From Sphingobium xanthum (GTDB lineage Bacteria; Pseudomonadota; Alphaproteobacteria; Sphingomonadales; Sphingomonadaceae), in NCBI RefSeq assembly GCF_019737615.1, contig NZ_JAHKKS010000002.1, positions 372,001 to 436,000 of the forward strand: a DNA stretch of 64,000 bases, in the 5' to 3' direction. The notes beneath the pieces are model-generated. The model did not search any database and was not told the origin of the DNA. It was given only the letters and a program-made list of their open reading frames with translations. Shown piece after piece: positions 35,559 through 44,021 of this stretch. Positions within the stretch are counted from its first letter, which is position 1. Each line of letters starts with the position of its first letter. The translations under genes and the position numbers were made by a program.

Positions 35559-36443
35559 TCAGTCCTTCGCCTCCATCGCGAAGAAGCGGTCCACTTCCGA
35601 GCGGCGGAAATTCTCGAAGTCGGCGCGCGCCTGGGGCACGGGCAGATCGGTGACGAACGCATCTTCGATCGCGCGATGGCGCTGCTTCACCTCATCGAGG
35701 AACTCGGTGTGAGTAAGGATATGGAAGCGGTTCTCGCGGATCGCTTCCACCACCAGGCGCCCCATGTCGATCGGATCGACCGCGACGCGCATCGCTGCCC
35801 ACAGATTCTTGGTGAAATTGCCGACCTCGCCCGGAGGGGCGCCGTCATCGGTCTCCGGAATGTCGATGAGCTGCGTCCTGACCGCGCCCGGATACAGGCA
35901 GGAGACACCGATGCCATGCGGCGCGAGATCCATGCGCAGCGCCTCGGTGAAGCCGCGCACGGCATATTTGGACGCGGAATAGGCGCCCATATGCGGCAAC
36001 GGCACCATGCCCGCCATCGACGCGGTGTTGACGATATGCCCGCCCTCGCCCTGCTCGATCATGATCGGCGCGATGATCTTCACGCCGTTGACCACGCCGC
36101 CGAGGTTGATGCTGATCGCCCGATCCCATTCGTCGAACTCGGGATCGATGGTGAGGCCGCCGCCGCCGACGCCCGCATTGTTGCATAGGACATGGATCTT
36201 GCCGAAGACATCCAGCGTCTCCGTCGCCGCCGAGCGCAGGCTCTCGCGGTCGGAAACATCGACCTTGATCATATGGATGGCATTGTTGCCCTTCAGGATC
36301 TCGCGGGCCTGATCGAGATGATGGTCGTTATAGTCGGCGATGACGACCTTCATGCCCTCGGTCAGGAAATTGCGCGCCATGCCGAGCCCGATGCCGCTGG
36401 CGCCGCCGGTGACGAACGCAACTTTCCCTGAGAAATTCTTCAT
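35559..36443 (-). CDS. Short-chain dehydrogenase/reductase
   Basis: A 294-residue classical SDR. The cofactor motif TGGASGIGLG is at residues 12-21, NNAG at about 88-91, and the catalytic Tyr-Lys pair in YSASKYAV, with Ser in the preceding NTASMAG. The Asp after the second strand (IADYND) suggests NAD(H). The substrate is unknown. It lies beyond the IS and DUF885 gene from the oxidative cluster and may originally have belonged to it, but that is only positional inference. Confidence 0.93.
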   Translation of the reverse strand: MKNFSGKVAFVTGGASGIGLGMARNFLTEGMKVVIADYNDHHLDQAREILKGNNAIHMIKVDVSDRESLRSAATETLDVFGKIHVLCNNAGVGGGGLTIDPEFDEWDRAISINLGGVVNGVKIIAPIMIEQGEGGHIVNTASMAGMVPLPHMGAYSASKYAVRGFTEALRMDLAPHGIGVSCLYPGAVRTQLIDIPETDDGAPPGEVGNFTKNLWAAMRVAVDPIDMGRLVVEAIRENRFHILTHTEFLDEVKQRHRAIEDAFVTDLPVPQARADFENFRRSEVDRFFAMEAKD

Positions 36444-36565
36444 GCTGGGCCTCTCCTGTTGTCGGCCTCACCGGCCGCACGCACGGGGAGCCTAACGGAG
36501 CCTCCCGCGCTCGCCAAGCGCTTCAGCGCACAGAGGCATGCACTGCGCGAAACGCAGTGTTTGAC

Positions 36566-38038
36566 CTACCGATCCGGCTTGCGGCGCCAGACCATGCGGA
36601 AGCGGCCCTTTCCGGTCTCCTCCTTGAGAGCGAGATAATAATGTGCCTTCAGTTCACGATCGACCACCGCATTGCTGCCGAGATTGCGCAGCGACCAGAG
36701 CGGCCAGTCCGTGATGACGGCATCCGGGCGCGTCGCCATGATCCGCTCGACCTCCGCGACCGGATCGACGCCGAGGCTGGTCGCTTCCATGATGCCGTTG
36801 AGATGCCCCGGAAAGAGGTAGCGACCCGGCAGACAGGAGCGCGTCTCCGAATAGAGCGCCGGGAAGCCATCGAGCACGAAGATGCAGCGCGGCGCGGGAC
36901 CGATGGCGGCCACCATGTGATCGACCGTCTCGCGATCGCCCTTCGACCAGATGAAGAAGCCCATCAGAATTTGCCCGACGATCGCGGCCAGCGCCGTCAC
37001 GCCGATGGCGAAGCGGCGCATCACATCCAGTGCCGGGGCGGCAAGAATGGCGAGTGGCGGGATGAGCGGAATGAAGTAGTGCGGCGAGAAGCTGCGCATC
37101 AGCACCATCGAGGCGAAAGCGACGAGCGCCCAGATGCCGATGAAACGCTGCACCGGCCCTCGCCCCCTCATGCGCAACCAGCCGAGGGCGGCCGCGATCA
37201 GCAGGAGCAGGATCGTCGCGATGCCGCCGGCCAGCTCGCCAAGCAGATCGGGCAGCGGCATGGGCGTGCGCAGAAAAATGGAGGTGATATTGGCGAACAG
37301 CCAGGTCTCGCCATGGCCGATGGACGCATAGGCGCCCCAGGCAATGGCGGTCGGCAGGACGGCGAGCGCGGCCCAGAGCATGCCGAGCAAGGCGAGCCGC
37401 GCCAGATGAAGACCCCGCCACCAGCCGAGGCCGAGCAGGACGAGGCCGAAATATATGCCTTCGAGCAGCACCGTATATTTGATCTGGGCGGCGAGGCCGA
37501 TGAGGAGCATCGCCAGCGCACCGTCACGGGCAAGGCGTGCGCGGGGGGCCGTGCCCTCGATCTGCCGCAACAGCAGGAAGGCCGCGCCGCAGATGGGCCA
37601 GGCAGTCAGGACCGACGCCTGCCCGCCTTCCCCCTGCAGCAGGTTGAGCCACAGGATGGACAGTGCGGCGGCGATCAGCGGCCCGCGCCATGTCGCGCAG
37701 AGCGGGCGCGCCATGGCATGGACGAGCCAGGCGGTCCCCACGACGAACACCAGCGCCATGAGCTGATAGGAGAGCGCCTGTTCGCCGCCGACTGCCGCAG
37801 CGAGCGCGTAGAGCAGGAACAGGCCGATCGGCTTGCGATCCCATATGTCGATGAACGGCACCGTGCCGTGGAGCATGCGTTCGCCGATGAGGCGGTAGAA
37901 CTGCTCGTCGAACTCGATGACCGGATTGCCGAAGGTCTGCGCGCGGGCGAGCGTCGCCATCAGCAGCAGGAGCAGAAACAGGCGCCAGCCGCGCGTCCAG
38001 GCGGGTTGCGACGGGGCGAACGGAGGCGCGACGATCAT
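36566..38038 (-). CDS. Multi-pass membrane protein, GT-C glycosyltransferase-like
   Basis: A 490-residue inner-membrane protein with roughly ten or more hydrophobic helices. The first periplasmic loop carries an acidic motif (GNPVIEFDEQFYRLIGERML followed by DIWDRKPIG), the position where GT-C enzymes such as ArnT/PMT-type glycosyltransferases keep catalytic acidic residues. It would use a polyprenyl-phosphate sugar, but donor and acceptor are unknown. No other glycan genes are adjacent; the XrtA locus is 27 kb away. Confidence 0.78.
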   Translation of the reverse strand: MIVAPPFAPSQPAWTRGWRLFLLLLLMATLARAQTFGNPVIEFDEQFYRLIGERMLHGTVPFIDIWDRKPIGLFLLYALAAAVGGEQALSYQLMALVFVVGTAWLVHAMARPLCATWRGPLIAAALSILWLNLLQGEGGQASVLTAWPICGAAFLLLRQIEGTAPRARLARDGALAMLLIGLAAQIKYTVLLEGIYFGLVLLGLGWWRGLHLARLALLGMLWAALAVLPTAIAWGAYASIGHGETWLFANITSIFLRTPMPLPDLLGELAGGIATILLLLIAAALGWLRMRGRGPVQRFIGIWALVAFASMVLMRSFSPHYFIPLIPPLAILAAPALDVMRRFAIGVTALAAIVGQILMGFFIWSKGDRETVDHMVAAIGPAPRCIFVLDGFPALYSETRSCLPGRYLFPGHLNGIMEATSLGVDPVAEVERIMATRPDAVITDWPLWSLRNLGSNAVVDRELKAHYYLALKEETGKGRFRMVWRRKPDR

Positions 38039-38140
38039 CTGCGGCTCATGGACAGGGCCGCGATCTTTCTCAAGCGGATTGCTGCTGCCGTCCAGCCCGA
38101 AGGCGAGAGCGAGAGCGCCCTGATTTGTCCATTTTTACCG

Positions 38141-39448
38141 TTATTGCAGAGCCTTGCAGGCGCTATTGAAGACCATTTCGCGGATCGCCGGGAAGTTCTC
38201 GATCGCATAGCCGGCCGCATCGTCACTGCAGACGATGTCCACCCGGCCTCCATACATTCGCAGGTTCAGATCTTCGGGCTTGATCACGCGGCGTGCAGTG
38301 ATGTCGTAGAAGGACCAGACGCGCGGCCGGGTATAGTCATCGACATTCTGATCGACCACGAGCGCCAGCCGGCCGGTGGTGAGGCGCACGACGGAGCCGA
38401 TCGGATAGACGCCGACGCTCTCGATGAACTGATCGAGAATGTCGTCGTCAAACTCCCCTTCCATGCCGCGCATCAGGCCGAGTGCGGCATTGGGATCGAT
38501 CCGCGGGCGATGGGGACGATCGGATGTCATCGAATCATAGACGTCGCAGATCGCCGCCATGCGCCCGAATAGGCCGATCTCCTCGCCGGCGATGCCGCGC
38601 GGATAACCGGTGCCGTCATAGCGCTCATGGTGTTCGAGGCAGACCTGCGTGACTTCCTCGGGAATCTCGCCGCCCATGGTCAGGAACTCATGGCCCAGCG
38701 TCGTGTGCGTCTGGACGATCTCGCGCTCCTTGTCGGAGAGATCTTCCAGGATATTCGACACGTCGATCGGCAGATGGCCCATGCCGACGTCCATCAGCAA
38801 TCCGGCAAGGCCCGCATCCTTCACGCGCTGCTCGGGCAGGCCCATCTGCCGGCCGAGCGCGATCATCAGCGCGCTGACCGCGAGGCCATGCGCATAGAGC
38901 GATGTATTCTCGCGGCGGATGCGCATCAGGCCGTTGAAGGCATGCGGGTTGCGCTGGATCGAGGCGAAGAGGTCCTCGATCACCGGCTCGACCTGGCCGC
39001 GGGAAATGGCCTTGCCGAGCCGCGCCTGCTCGAACACGCCCGCCAGCACCCGGCTGGCCCGCGCGACCACGGCCTTGGCATGGCCGATCTCGCGCGCGAC
39101 GCTGAGCTGTGCGGTCGAGCGCGGATCGAACGGCACGACATTCGTGGGGCGAACGACTTCCGGATGACGCTCGGCGCGGGCGCGATCGAGCGCGCTGGCG
39201 CCGCCGGTGCTGGATGGCACGACCAGTGGCCGCTGCCGGCCCCCGCTGGCGCCCTTGCCGCCGACATCATCGCCTTGCGACACGTCGATGAGCACGCCCT
39301 CGACCTCGCTGTTGCGCAGATCGGCCAGTGTCTCCGCGTCGGTCAGCAGAAACTTGGTGCGCCAGAACGGGTGCTTGAGCCAGTTCCCTTCCAGCTTGTG
39401 GATGAACATGCCGAGCTGGACGTCGGCAGCATCGATTCTTTTCAACAT
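38141..39448 (-). CDS. HD-GYP domain protein with altered HD pair
   Basis: A 435-residue cytoplasmic protein. The N-terminus (MLKRIDAADVQLGMFIHKLE) is a DUF3391 domain. The HD-GYP domain spans about 180-340, with HHERYDGTGYPRG at 273-285 intact. The HD pair itself reads LLMDVGMGH (Met219-Asp220), so the metal-binding His is missing. HD-GYP proteins hydrolyse cyclic-di-GMP; this one may be impaired or act as a sensor. I chose ATG 39448; ATG 39481 is eleven codons upstream and possible. Neither has a strong ribosome-binding site. Confidence 0.9.
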   Translation of the reverse strand: MLKRIDAADVQLGMFIHKLEGNWLKHPFWRTKFLLTDAETLADLRNSEVEGVLIDVSQGDDVGGKGASGGRQRPLVVPSSTGGASALDRARAERHPEVVRPTNVVPFDPRSTAQLSVAREIGHAKAVVARASRVLAGVFEQARLGKAISRGQVEPVIEDLFASIQRNPHAFNGLMRIRRENTSLYAHGLAVSALMIALGRQMGLPEQRVKDAGLAGLLMDVGMGHLPIDVSNILEDLSDKEREIVQTHTTLGHEFLTMGGEIPEEVTQVCLEHHERYDGTGYPRGIAGEEIGLFGRMAAICDVYDSMTSDRPHRPRIDPNAALGLMRGMEGEFDDDILDQFIESVGVYPIGSVVRLTTGRLALVVDQNVDDYTRPRVWSFYDITARRVIKPEDLNLRMYGGRVDIVCSDDAAGYAIENFPAIREMVFNSACKALQ

Positions 39449-39586
39449 GTCCCGCAAATTCCCGTCGTTCTGCCGGGACATTGGCGCGGGAGGATATACC
39501 GAACGGATAAGGGTTTTGGTTGCCAAGCCGTTGTCCATATCGCCTAACCGCGTAACGTGCCGAATTCGGGGGACGCAGGGAACATC

Positions 39587-40060
39587 ATGTCCAGGGCGAC
39601 ACGCGCCACGCGGGCGCTGGAACAGGCTGGGATCGCATTCGGCGTCCACAGCTACGACTATGACCCGACTGCCGACCGCATCGGGCTGCAGGCCGCGGAT
39701 GCGATCGGCGAGCAACCGGCGCGCGTGCTCAAGACGCTGATGGCGCGCGTGGACGGAAAACCGGCCTGCGTCATCCTCCCCTCGGACCGGGAAGTCGCGA
39801 TGAAGAAGCTGGCTGCGGCGCTGGGCGGCAAGTCGGCCGAGATGATGAAGCCCGCCGACGCCGAGCGGCTCTCCGGCTACAAGGTGGGCGGGATCAGCCC
39901 GTTCGGTCAGATGCGGCCCGTGCCGGTTGTCATCGAGGAAAGCGCGATGGCGCATGAACTGGTCTATATCAATGGCGGGCAGCGCGGCCTGCAGGTCCGG
40001 CTTGCGCCACGCGATGCGGCGACGCTGCTGAAGGCGACCGTGGCGTCTATCGTCGCCTGA
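39587..40060 (+). CDS. ybaK: YbaK/EbsC-type aminoacyl-tRNA deacylase
   Basis: A 157-residue single-domain trans-editing protein that hydrolyses mischarged tRNAs, typically Cys-tRNA(Pro). The family core is visible: FGVHSYDYDP, VLKTLMARVDGKPAC, the catalytic-type Lys in REVAMKKLA and GYKVGGISPFGQ. I start at ATG 39587 (MSRATRATR), which matches family length. It is divergent from the HD-GYP gene by 138 bases. Confidence 0.93.
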   Translation: MSRATRATRALEQAGIAFGVHSYDYDPTADRIGLQAADAIGEQPARVLKTLMARVDGKPACVILPSDREVAMKKLAAALGGKSAEMMKPADAERLSGYKVGGISPFGQMRPVPVVIEESAMAHELVYINGGQRGLQVRLAPRDAATLLKATVASIVA

Positions 40061-40193
40061 TCGAGCGGATCGACCAGGAGCGGCGAAGCGGCCCGCGCGG
40101 TCGCCGTGCCGATTATGGCACGACGGCCATGCAATTGCAGCGCGGTTGAAATAGGCTATCCTCGCCGGATCGACAGGCGATGGAGTGGACCCG

Positions 40194-40616
40194 ATGGGCG
40201 ATCAGCCCGCCAACGAGCCGATCCTCCTTTCCGGAGGAAATCCCCAGATACCGAAGGGTTATGGCGAGGAGCCGGTACGGGCGTATATCGCGGCCATGCC
40301 GGGCTGGAAGAGCGCGGTGGGCGCGCGGATCGATGTGCTGGTGACCGGCGCGATCCCCAACGTGCGCAAGGCGGTCAAATGGAACTCGCCGCTCTACGGC
40401 ATGGAGGAGCACAGCTGGTTCCTCAGCCTCCACTGCTTCACGCGCTACATCAAGGTCGCTTTCCTGAACGGCGCCCTGCTGCACCCGACGCCGCCTGTGC
40501 CCTCCAAGAGCGGAGCGACGCGCTATCTCCACATTCATGAAAACGATGCCTTCGACGAAGCACAGTTCATCGACTGGATAACGCAGGCGAGCCGTCTGCC
40601 GGGCGAGAAACTATAA
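40194..40616 (+). CDS. DUF1801 domain protein, copy 1
   Basis: A 140-residue protein with the DUF1801 (YdhG-like) fold: VRAYIAAMPGWKSAVGARID, KWNSPLYGMEEHSWFLSLHC, and the terminal KL. Function is unknown; the fold resembles iron-chaperone frataxin-like proteins. GGAG lies eight bases before ATG 40194; a GTG three codons upstream is less likely. A second DUF1801 gene follows after 19 bases. Confidence 0.85.
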   Translation: MGDQPANEPILLSGGNPQIPKGYGEEPVRAYIAAMPGWKSAVGARIDVLVTGAIPNVRKAVKWNSPLYGMEEHSWFLSLHCFTRYIKVAFLNGALLHPTPPVPSKSGATRYLHIHENDAFDEAQFIDWITQASRLPGEKL

Positions 40617-40635
40617 CGAGATCGAGGAGACGATG

Positions 40636-41031
40636 ATGAGCGAGCGGGACGGCGGCCCCTCCGCTTCGGAGCTGATCGACGGGCGCATCGCGGAACTGGG
40701 CGACTGGCGCGGCGAGACTCTGGCGCGTCTCCGCGCGCTGATCCACGAGGCCGATCCCGAGGTGATCGAGGAATGGAAATGGCGCGGCGTGCCGGTCTGG
40801 TCGCATGGCGGCATCATCACCACGGGCGAGACCTACAAGGCCGTGGTCAAGCTGACCTTCGCCAAGGGCGCGTCGCTGGAGGATCCGGCGGGGCTGTTCA
40901 ATTCGAGCCTGGACGGCAATGTCCGTCGGGCGATCGACATCAAGGAAGGCGAAGCGATCGACGAGGCAGCGCTGAAGGCGCTGGTGCGCGAGGCGGTGGC
41001 GCTGAATTTGGCGAAAAAGACGAAAAAATGA
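40636..41031 (+). CDS. DUF1801 domain protein, copy 2
   Basis: A 131-residue DUF1801 protein (VIEEWKWRGVPVWSHGGIIT, KLTFAKGASLEDPAGLFN) in tandem with copy 1 but clearly diverged, so an old duplication or separate recruitment. AGGAG lies six bases before ATG 40636 and three before ATG 40633; I prefer the former. It ends in a Lys-rich tail (KKTKK). Function is unknown. Confidence 0.87.
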   Translation: MSERDGGPSASELIDGRIAELGDWRGETLARLRALIHEADPEVIEEWKWRGVPVWSHGGIITTGETYKAVVKLTFAKGASLEDPAGLFNSSLDGNVRRAIDIKEGEAIDEAALKALVREAVALNLAKKTKK

Positions 41032-41066
41032 CTGAAATGGGCCGGCGCGCCCTTCAGGCATAAACT

Positions 41067-41170
41067 GTTCCCCGGCGCAGGCCGGGGTCCAGACTCGGCG
41101 CGAAGCGCCGAAGGCACGCTAGCGCGTGCGTCTCCTGTTCAGGACTGGACCCCGGCCTGCGCCGGGGAAC
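41067..41170. repeat. Palindromic element with perfect 26-bp inverted arms
   Basis: The arms 41067-41092 and 41145-41170 are exact reverse complements over 26 bases. Two smaller hairpins sit inside: CGGCGC-GAA-GCGCCG (41096-41110) and CACGC-TAGC-GCGTG (41115-41128). It carries no reading frame and has the build of a small non-autonomous palindromic element. Confidence 0.8.
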
Positions 41171-41207
41171 GGCAAAATGGAAGGTCAGAAATCGCTCGGA
41201 AGCGGAC

Positions 41208-41420
41208 TTACATCCGGGGCGGCTTCGGCGCGAGCAGGATGGATAAGAGTACAGCTCCGGCAGCGAGGACCAGCGAAGCGATCGCCCAATACACAGCCCC
41301 GACGACATTCGGACCCGATGAATGAATTCGAGCATGGATATAGACCGCGGCCTCCATGCTCACGAACAAGGCTGCAACGACGAGTAAAGACCATCGCAGC
41401 ACACGAGGATTATGCCTCAT
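41208..41420 (-). CDS. Small two-helix membrane protein
   Basis: A 70-residue protein with two hydrophobic segments (WSLLVVAALFVSMEAAVYI and VYWAIASLVLAAGAVLLSIL). The start at ATG 41420 is supported by GGAGG four bases upstream; longer readings extend into non-coding sequence. No family is recognised. It lies between the palindromic element and a second membrane protein gene on the same strand. Confidence 0.65.
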   Translation of the reverse strand: MRHNPRVLRWSLLVVAALFVSMEAAVYIHARIHSSGPNVVGAVYWAIASLVLAAGAVLLSILLAPKPPRM

Positions 41421-41541
41421 CTTGCCTCCATTGACCGCAGGCACGAAAGTCGCTTCAGAAAACACAGACCCAAACAAACGAAAACCCCGAAAGCCACCAG
41501 CTCCCGAGGTTCTCAAATTTTCCAACCCTCAAGCTTCGAGG

Positions 41542-42036
41542 TCATACCGTCTGCATCCGCCGGCTGCCGGTCACCGCCTTGTAGCCCAGCACGATCATCC
41601 CGATCAGCATGGCGGCCTGTGCGGCCAGGAACGGCGCTTCCGTTCCGGTGGGTGCGAGGACATTGAGGCCGGGCACCTTGAGGAAGGACTGCACCACCAG
41701 CACGAACAGGTTCAGCCAGAGGGCAGCGGTCGCGCTCACCGCATAGACGGTGGCGGCGCGGCCCCGGCGGCCCAAGCCATAGACGGCAATCAGCGCGACC
41801 AGCAGGATGATGCTCGAGATGATGCCCGTGCCCAGCGCAGGCGTGAACGTCGTGATCGGGAACAGAAAGCCGGTGAGGCTGGTCAGCACGGTGGTGGCCA
41901 GGAACACCGCCTGCCAGCGGGGCAGCCAGCGGCCGTCTGCCAGGGCCTGCATGGCGACGAGGCCCGAGCCGATACCGAGGAAGCTGATGACGACATGTAG
42001 AGCAGTGAACTGTGCGATTGTCATTCCGAGGATCAT
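41542..42036 (-). CDS. Four-helix membrane protein of unknown function
   Basis: A 164-residue hydrophobic protein with four predicted membrane helices (for example TIAQFTALHVVISFLGIG and FLAAQAAMLIGMIVLGY). AAGGAG lies eight bases before the start. It follows the SDR gene by 27 bases and probably shares its transcript. No known domain is recognised; a role in the stress-response unit under the GlxA-type regulator is only positional inference. Confidence 0.8.
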   Translation of the reverse strand: MILGMTIAQFTALHVVISFLGIGSGLVAMQALADGRWLPRWQAVFLATTVLTSLTGFLFPITTFTPALGTGIISSIILLVALIAVYGLGRRGRAATVYAVSATAALWLNLFVLVVQSFLKVPGLNVLAPTGTEAPFLAAQAAMLIGMIVLGYKAVTGSRRMQTV

Positions 42037-42063
42037 GACACGTCTCCTTTCTTGCTCGTGTTT

Positions 42064-42855
42064 TCAGGCAGCCACGGCGACGCCGTAACGGGCGGCGGCA
42101 TGGGCGAGGGACAGATTGGGACGCAGCGCGTCACGGGCCGCCAGATAGGCGTCGAGCTGGGCATTGTCCGGCAGCGCGGGGATCGTGATCGTTTCGCCAA
42201 GATCGAAGCCGGCCAGGGTGGCATCGACCATTTCCCCCACCTCCATCACCATCTCGGCAGGAATAGCAGAGAGTTGCGCTTCTTCCCAGATGGCGGTGCG
42301 GGTGATGCCGGGCAGCACAGCCTGGACGCGGACGCCCGAGGGCGAGAGCTGGGCGTGCAGTGCCTCGGTGAAGGCAAGGACGAACGCCTTGGTGGCGGGA
42401 TAGACCGGAGTGAAGCCGTCAGGCATCAGCGCCGTTACCGACGTGATGTTGACGATCGAGCCCTTGCCGGCCTGTGCCAGACGCGGCGCAATGGCGGCCG
42501 AAAGCCGCGTGACGGCGAGGATGTTGAGATCGATCATGCCGGTCACATAGGCCGGGTCGAGCTCGAAAATGCCGCCTTCTCCGGCAATGCCGGCATTGTT
42601 GACGAGGCCGGTGATGCTGGCATCATCGCGCAGGCGGGTCTCGATGCGGGCGAGATCGTCGGCCTTGGCGAGATCTGCAGCGAGCACTTCGACGCGGACG
42701 CCGGTCTCGGCCTGGAGCTTCGCGGCGAGGTCCGCCAGCTTCTCGGCGCGGCGGGCGACGAGGATCAGATTGTTGCCGCGGCGAGCGAGGCGATCGGCGA
42801 AGACGGCGCCAATGCCGTCCGATGCGCCGGTGATGAGGATCGTTTCGTTGAACAT
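42064..42855 (-). CDS. Short-chain dehydrogenase/reductase
   Basis: A 263-residue SDR with TGASDGIG at residues 9-16, NNAG at about 86-89 and the catalytic Tyr/Lys in YPATKAF. The segment LVARRAEKL with Arg after the second strand favours NADP(H). It sits between an alpha/beta hydrolase gene upstream (187 bases containing a palindromic repeat) and a membrane protein gene downstream. The substrate is unknown. Confidence 0.93.
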   Translation of the reverse strand: MFNETILITGASDGIGAVFADRLARRGNNLILVARRAEKLADLAAKLQAETGVRVEVLAADLAKADDLARIETRLRDDASITGLVNNAGIAGEGGIFELDPAYVTGMIDLNILAVTRLSAAIAPRLAQAGKGSIVNITSVTALMPDGFTPVYPATKAFVLAFTEALHAQLSPSGVRVQAVLPGITRTAIWEEAQLSAIPAEMVMEVGEMVDATLAGFDLGETITIPALPDNAQLDAYLAARDALRPNLSLAHAAARYGVAVAA

Positions 42856-42902
42856 TGGGGGTCTCCTTGGGATGGGGGTCAGCTTTGCTCGCCTCCCCCT
42901 CC

Positions 42903-43015
42903 CCGTTCGTCCTGAGTAGCCGCTGAGTTCAGCGAAGTGGCGTATCGAAGGACCTGTGCGCGGCCCTTCGATACGGAGACTTCGACAAGCTCAGTCTCCT
43001 ACTCAGGACGAACGG
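42903..43015. repeat. Nested palindromic intergenic repeat
   Basis: Perfect 17-base outer arms (42903-42919 and 42999-43015, CCGTTCGTCCTGAGTAG and its complement) enclose a perfect 11-base inner hairpin (CGTATCGAAGG, 42941-42951 and 42965-42975). It occupies most of the gap between the hydrolase and SDR genes and is a typical dispersed palindromic element. Confidence 0.75.
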
Positions 43016-43042
43016 AATGGGGGAAGGTCGGCTTGTGTTGGT

Positions 43043-43870
43043 TCAAGCCTGCACGAACTCCAGCAGGTCGGCGTTGAACCGGTCCTGATGGGTCTGCGTC
43101 AGGCCATGGTCGGCGCCTTCATAAACCTTGAGGACGGCCTGCTTGACGATCTTGACAGTGGCATGGGCCGAGGCGTCGATGGGGACGATCTGGTCGTCGC
43201 TGCCATGCAGGACGAGTGTCGGCACATCGACCTTCTTGAGGTCCTCGTTGAAGTCGCTCTCCGAGAAGGCACGGATGCTGTCGAGCTCGCCCTTGAGGCC
43301 GCCCATCAGACCCTGCCGCACGAAGTCGCTGCGCAGCTCCTCGGAGATGACCGCGCCGTCCCGGTTGTAGCCGTAGAAGGGGATGGTCAGGTCCTTGAAG
43401 AACTGGGGGCGATTGTCGAACGTGCCCTTGCGGATCGCATCGAAGGCGTCGATCGGCAGGCCGCCAGGATTGGCTTCGGTCTTCAGCATCAGTGGCGGAA
43501 CAGCGCCGATCAGGGCCAGCCTGGCGACGCGGCTCGTGCCGTGGCGGCCGATATAGCGGGTGACTTCCCCGCCGCCGGTCGAGTGGCCGACGAGGATCAC
43601 GTCATGCAGGTCGAGCGTCTCGATCAGGTCGGAGAGATCGTCCGCATATTGATCCATATTGTTGTTGTCCCAGACCTGGTCCGAGCGGCCATGGCTGCGG
43701 CGGTCATGGGCAATGGTGCGGAAGCCTTCATTGGCGAAGAAGACCATCTGCGCGTCCCACACATCGGCCGTCAGCGGCCAGCCATGGGAGAAGATGATGG
43801 GCTGCGCATCCTTGCTGCCCCAGTCCTTGTAGAAGATCCTGGTTCCGTCCTTGGTGGTGATCGTGCTCAT
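43043..43870 (-). CDS. Alpha/beta hydrolase (non-haem chloroperoxidase/arylesterase type)
   Basis: A 275-residue esterase-like enzyme. The nucleophile elbow is GHSTGGG (Ser97), the acid is probably Asp in GSDDQIVP (about 226), and the catalytic His lies in GADHG (His255). The oxyanion region [10 protein letters not shown] and the length are typical of cofactor-free haloperoxidases, which mainly act as esterases or perhydrolases. I start at ATG 43870 after AAGGA. It is divergent from the GlxA-type regulator and probably its target. Confidence 0.92.
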   Translation of the reverse strand: MSTITTKDGTRIFYKDWGSKDAQPIIFSHGWPLTADVWDAQMVFFANEGFRTIAHDRRSHGRSDQVWDNNNMDQYADDLSDLIETLDLHDVILVGHSTGGGEVTRYIGRHGTSRVARLALIGAVPPLMLKTEANPGGLPIDAFDAIRKGTFDNRPQFFKDLTIPFYGYNRDGAVISEELRSDFVRQGLMGGLKGELDSIRAFSESDFNEDLKKVDVPTLVLHGSDDQIVPIDASAHATVKIVKQAVLKVYEGADHGLTQTHQDRFNADLLEFVQA

Positions 43871-44021
43871 CTCGAGTCCTTCTGGCTCTTGGCGAGAGCG
43901 CCGTTCGCTCCCTGTGCTTGCAGTTGTAAGCACCTTGCGTGACAAGCAGAATTGGCGGACCCGACATAAACCGGGTCGATTCCGACAAAGGGCTTTCGGA
44001 GCGTCGAAGGAGTGACGGAAC

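Noticed and set aside
36557-38572. A 671-codon open frame on the plus strand
   Set aside because: It runs antisense across two real minus-strand genes (membrane protein and HD-GYP protein) and through the gap between them; composition is typical of a shadow frame.
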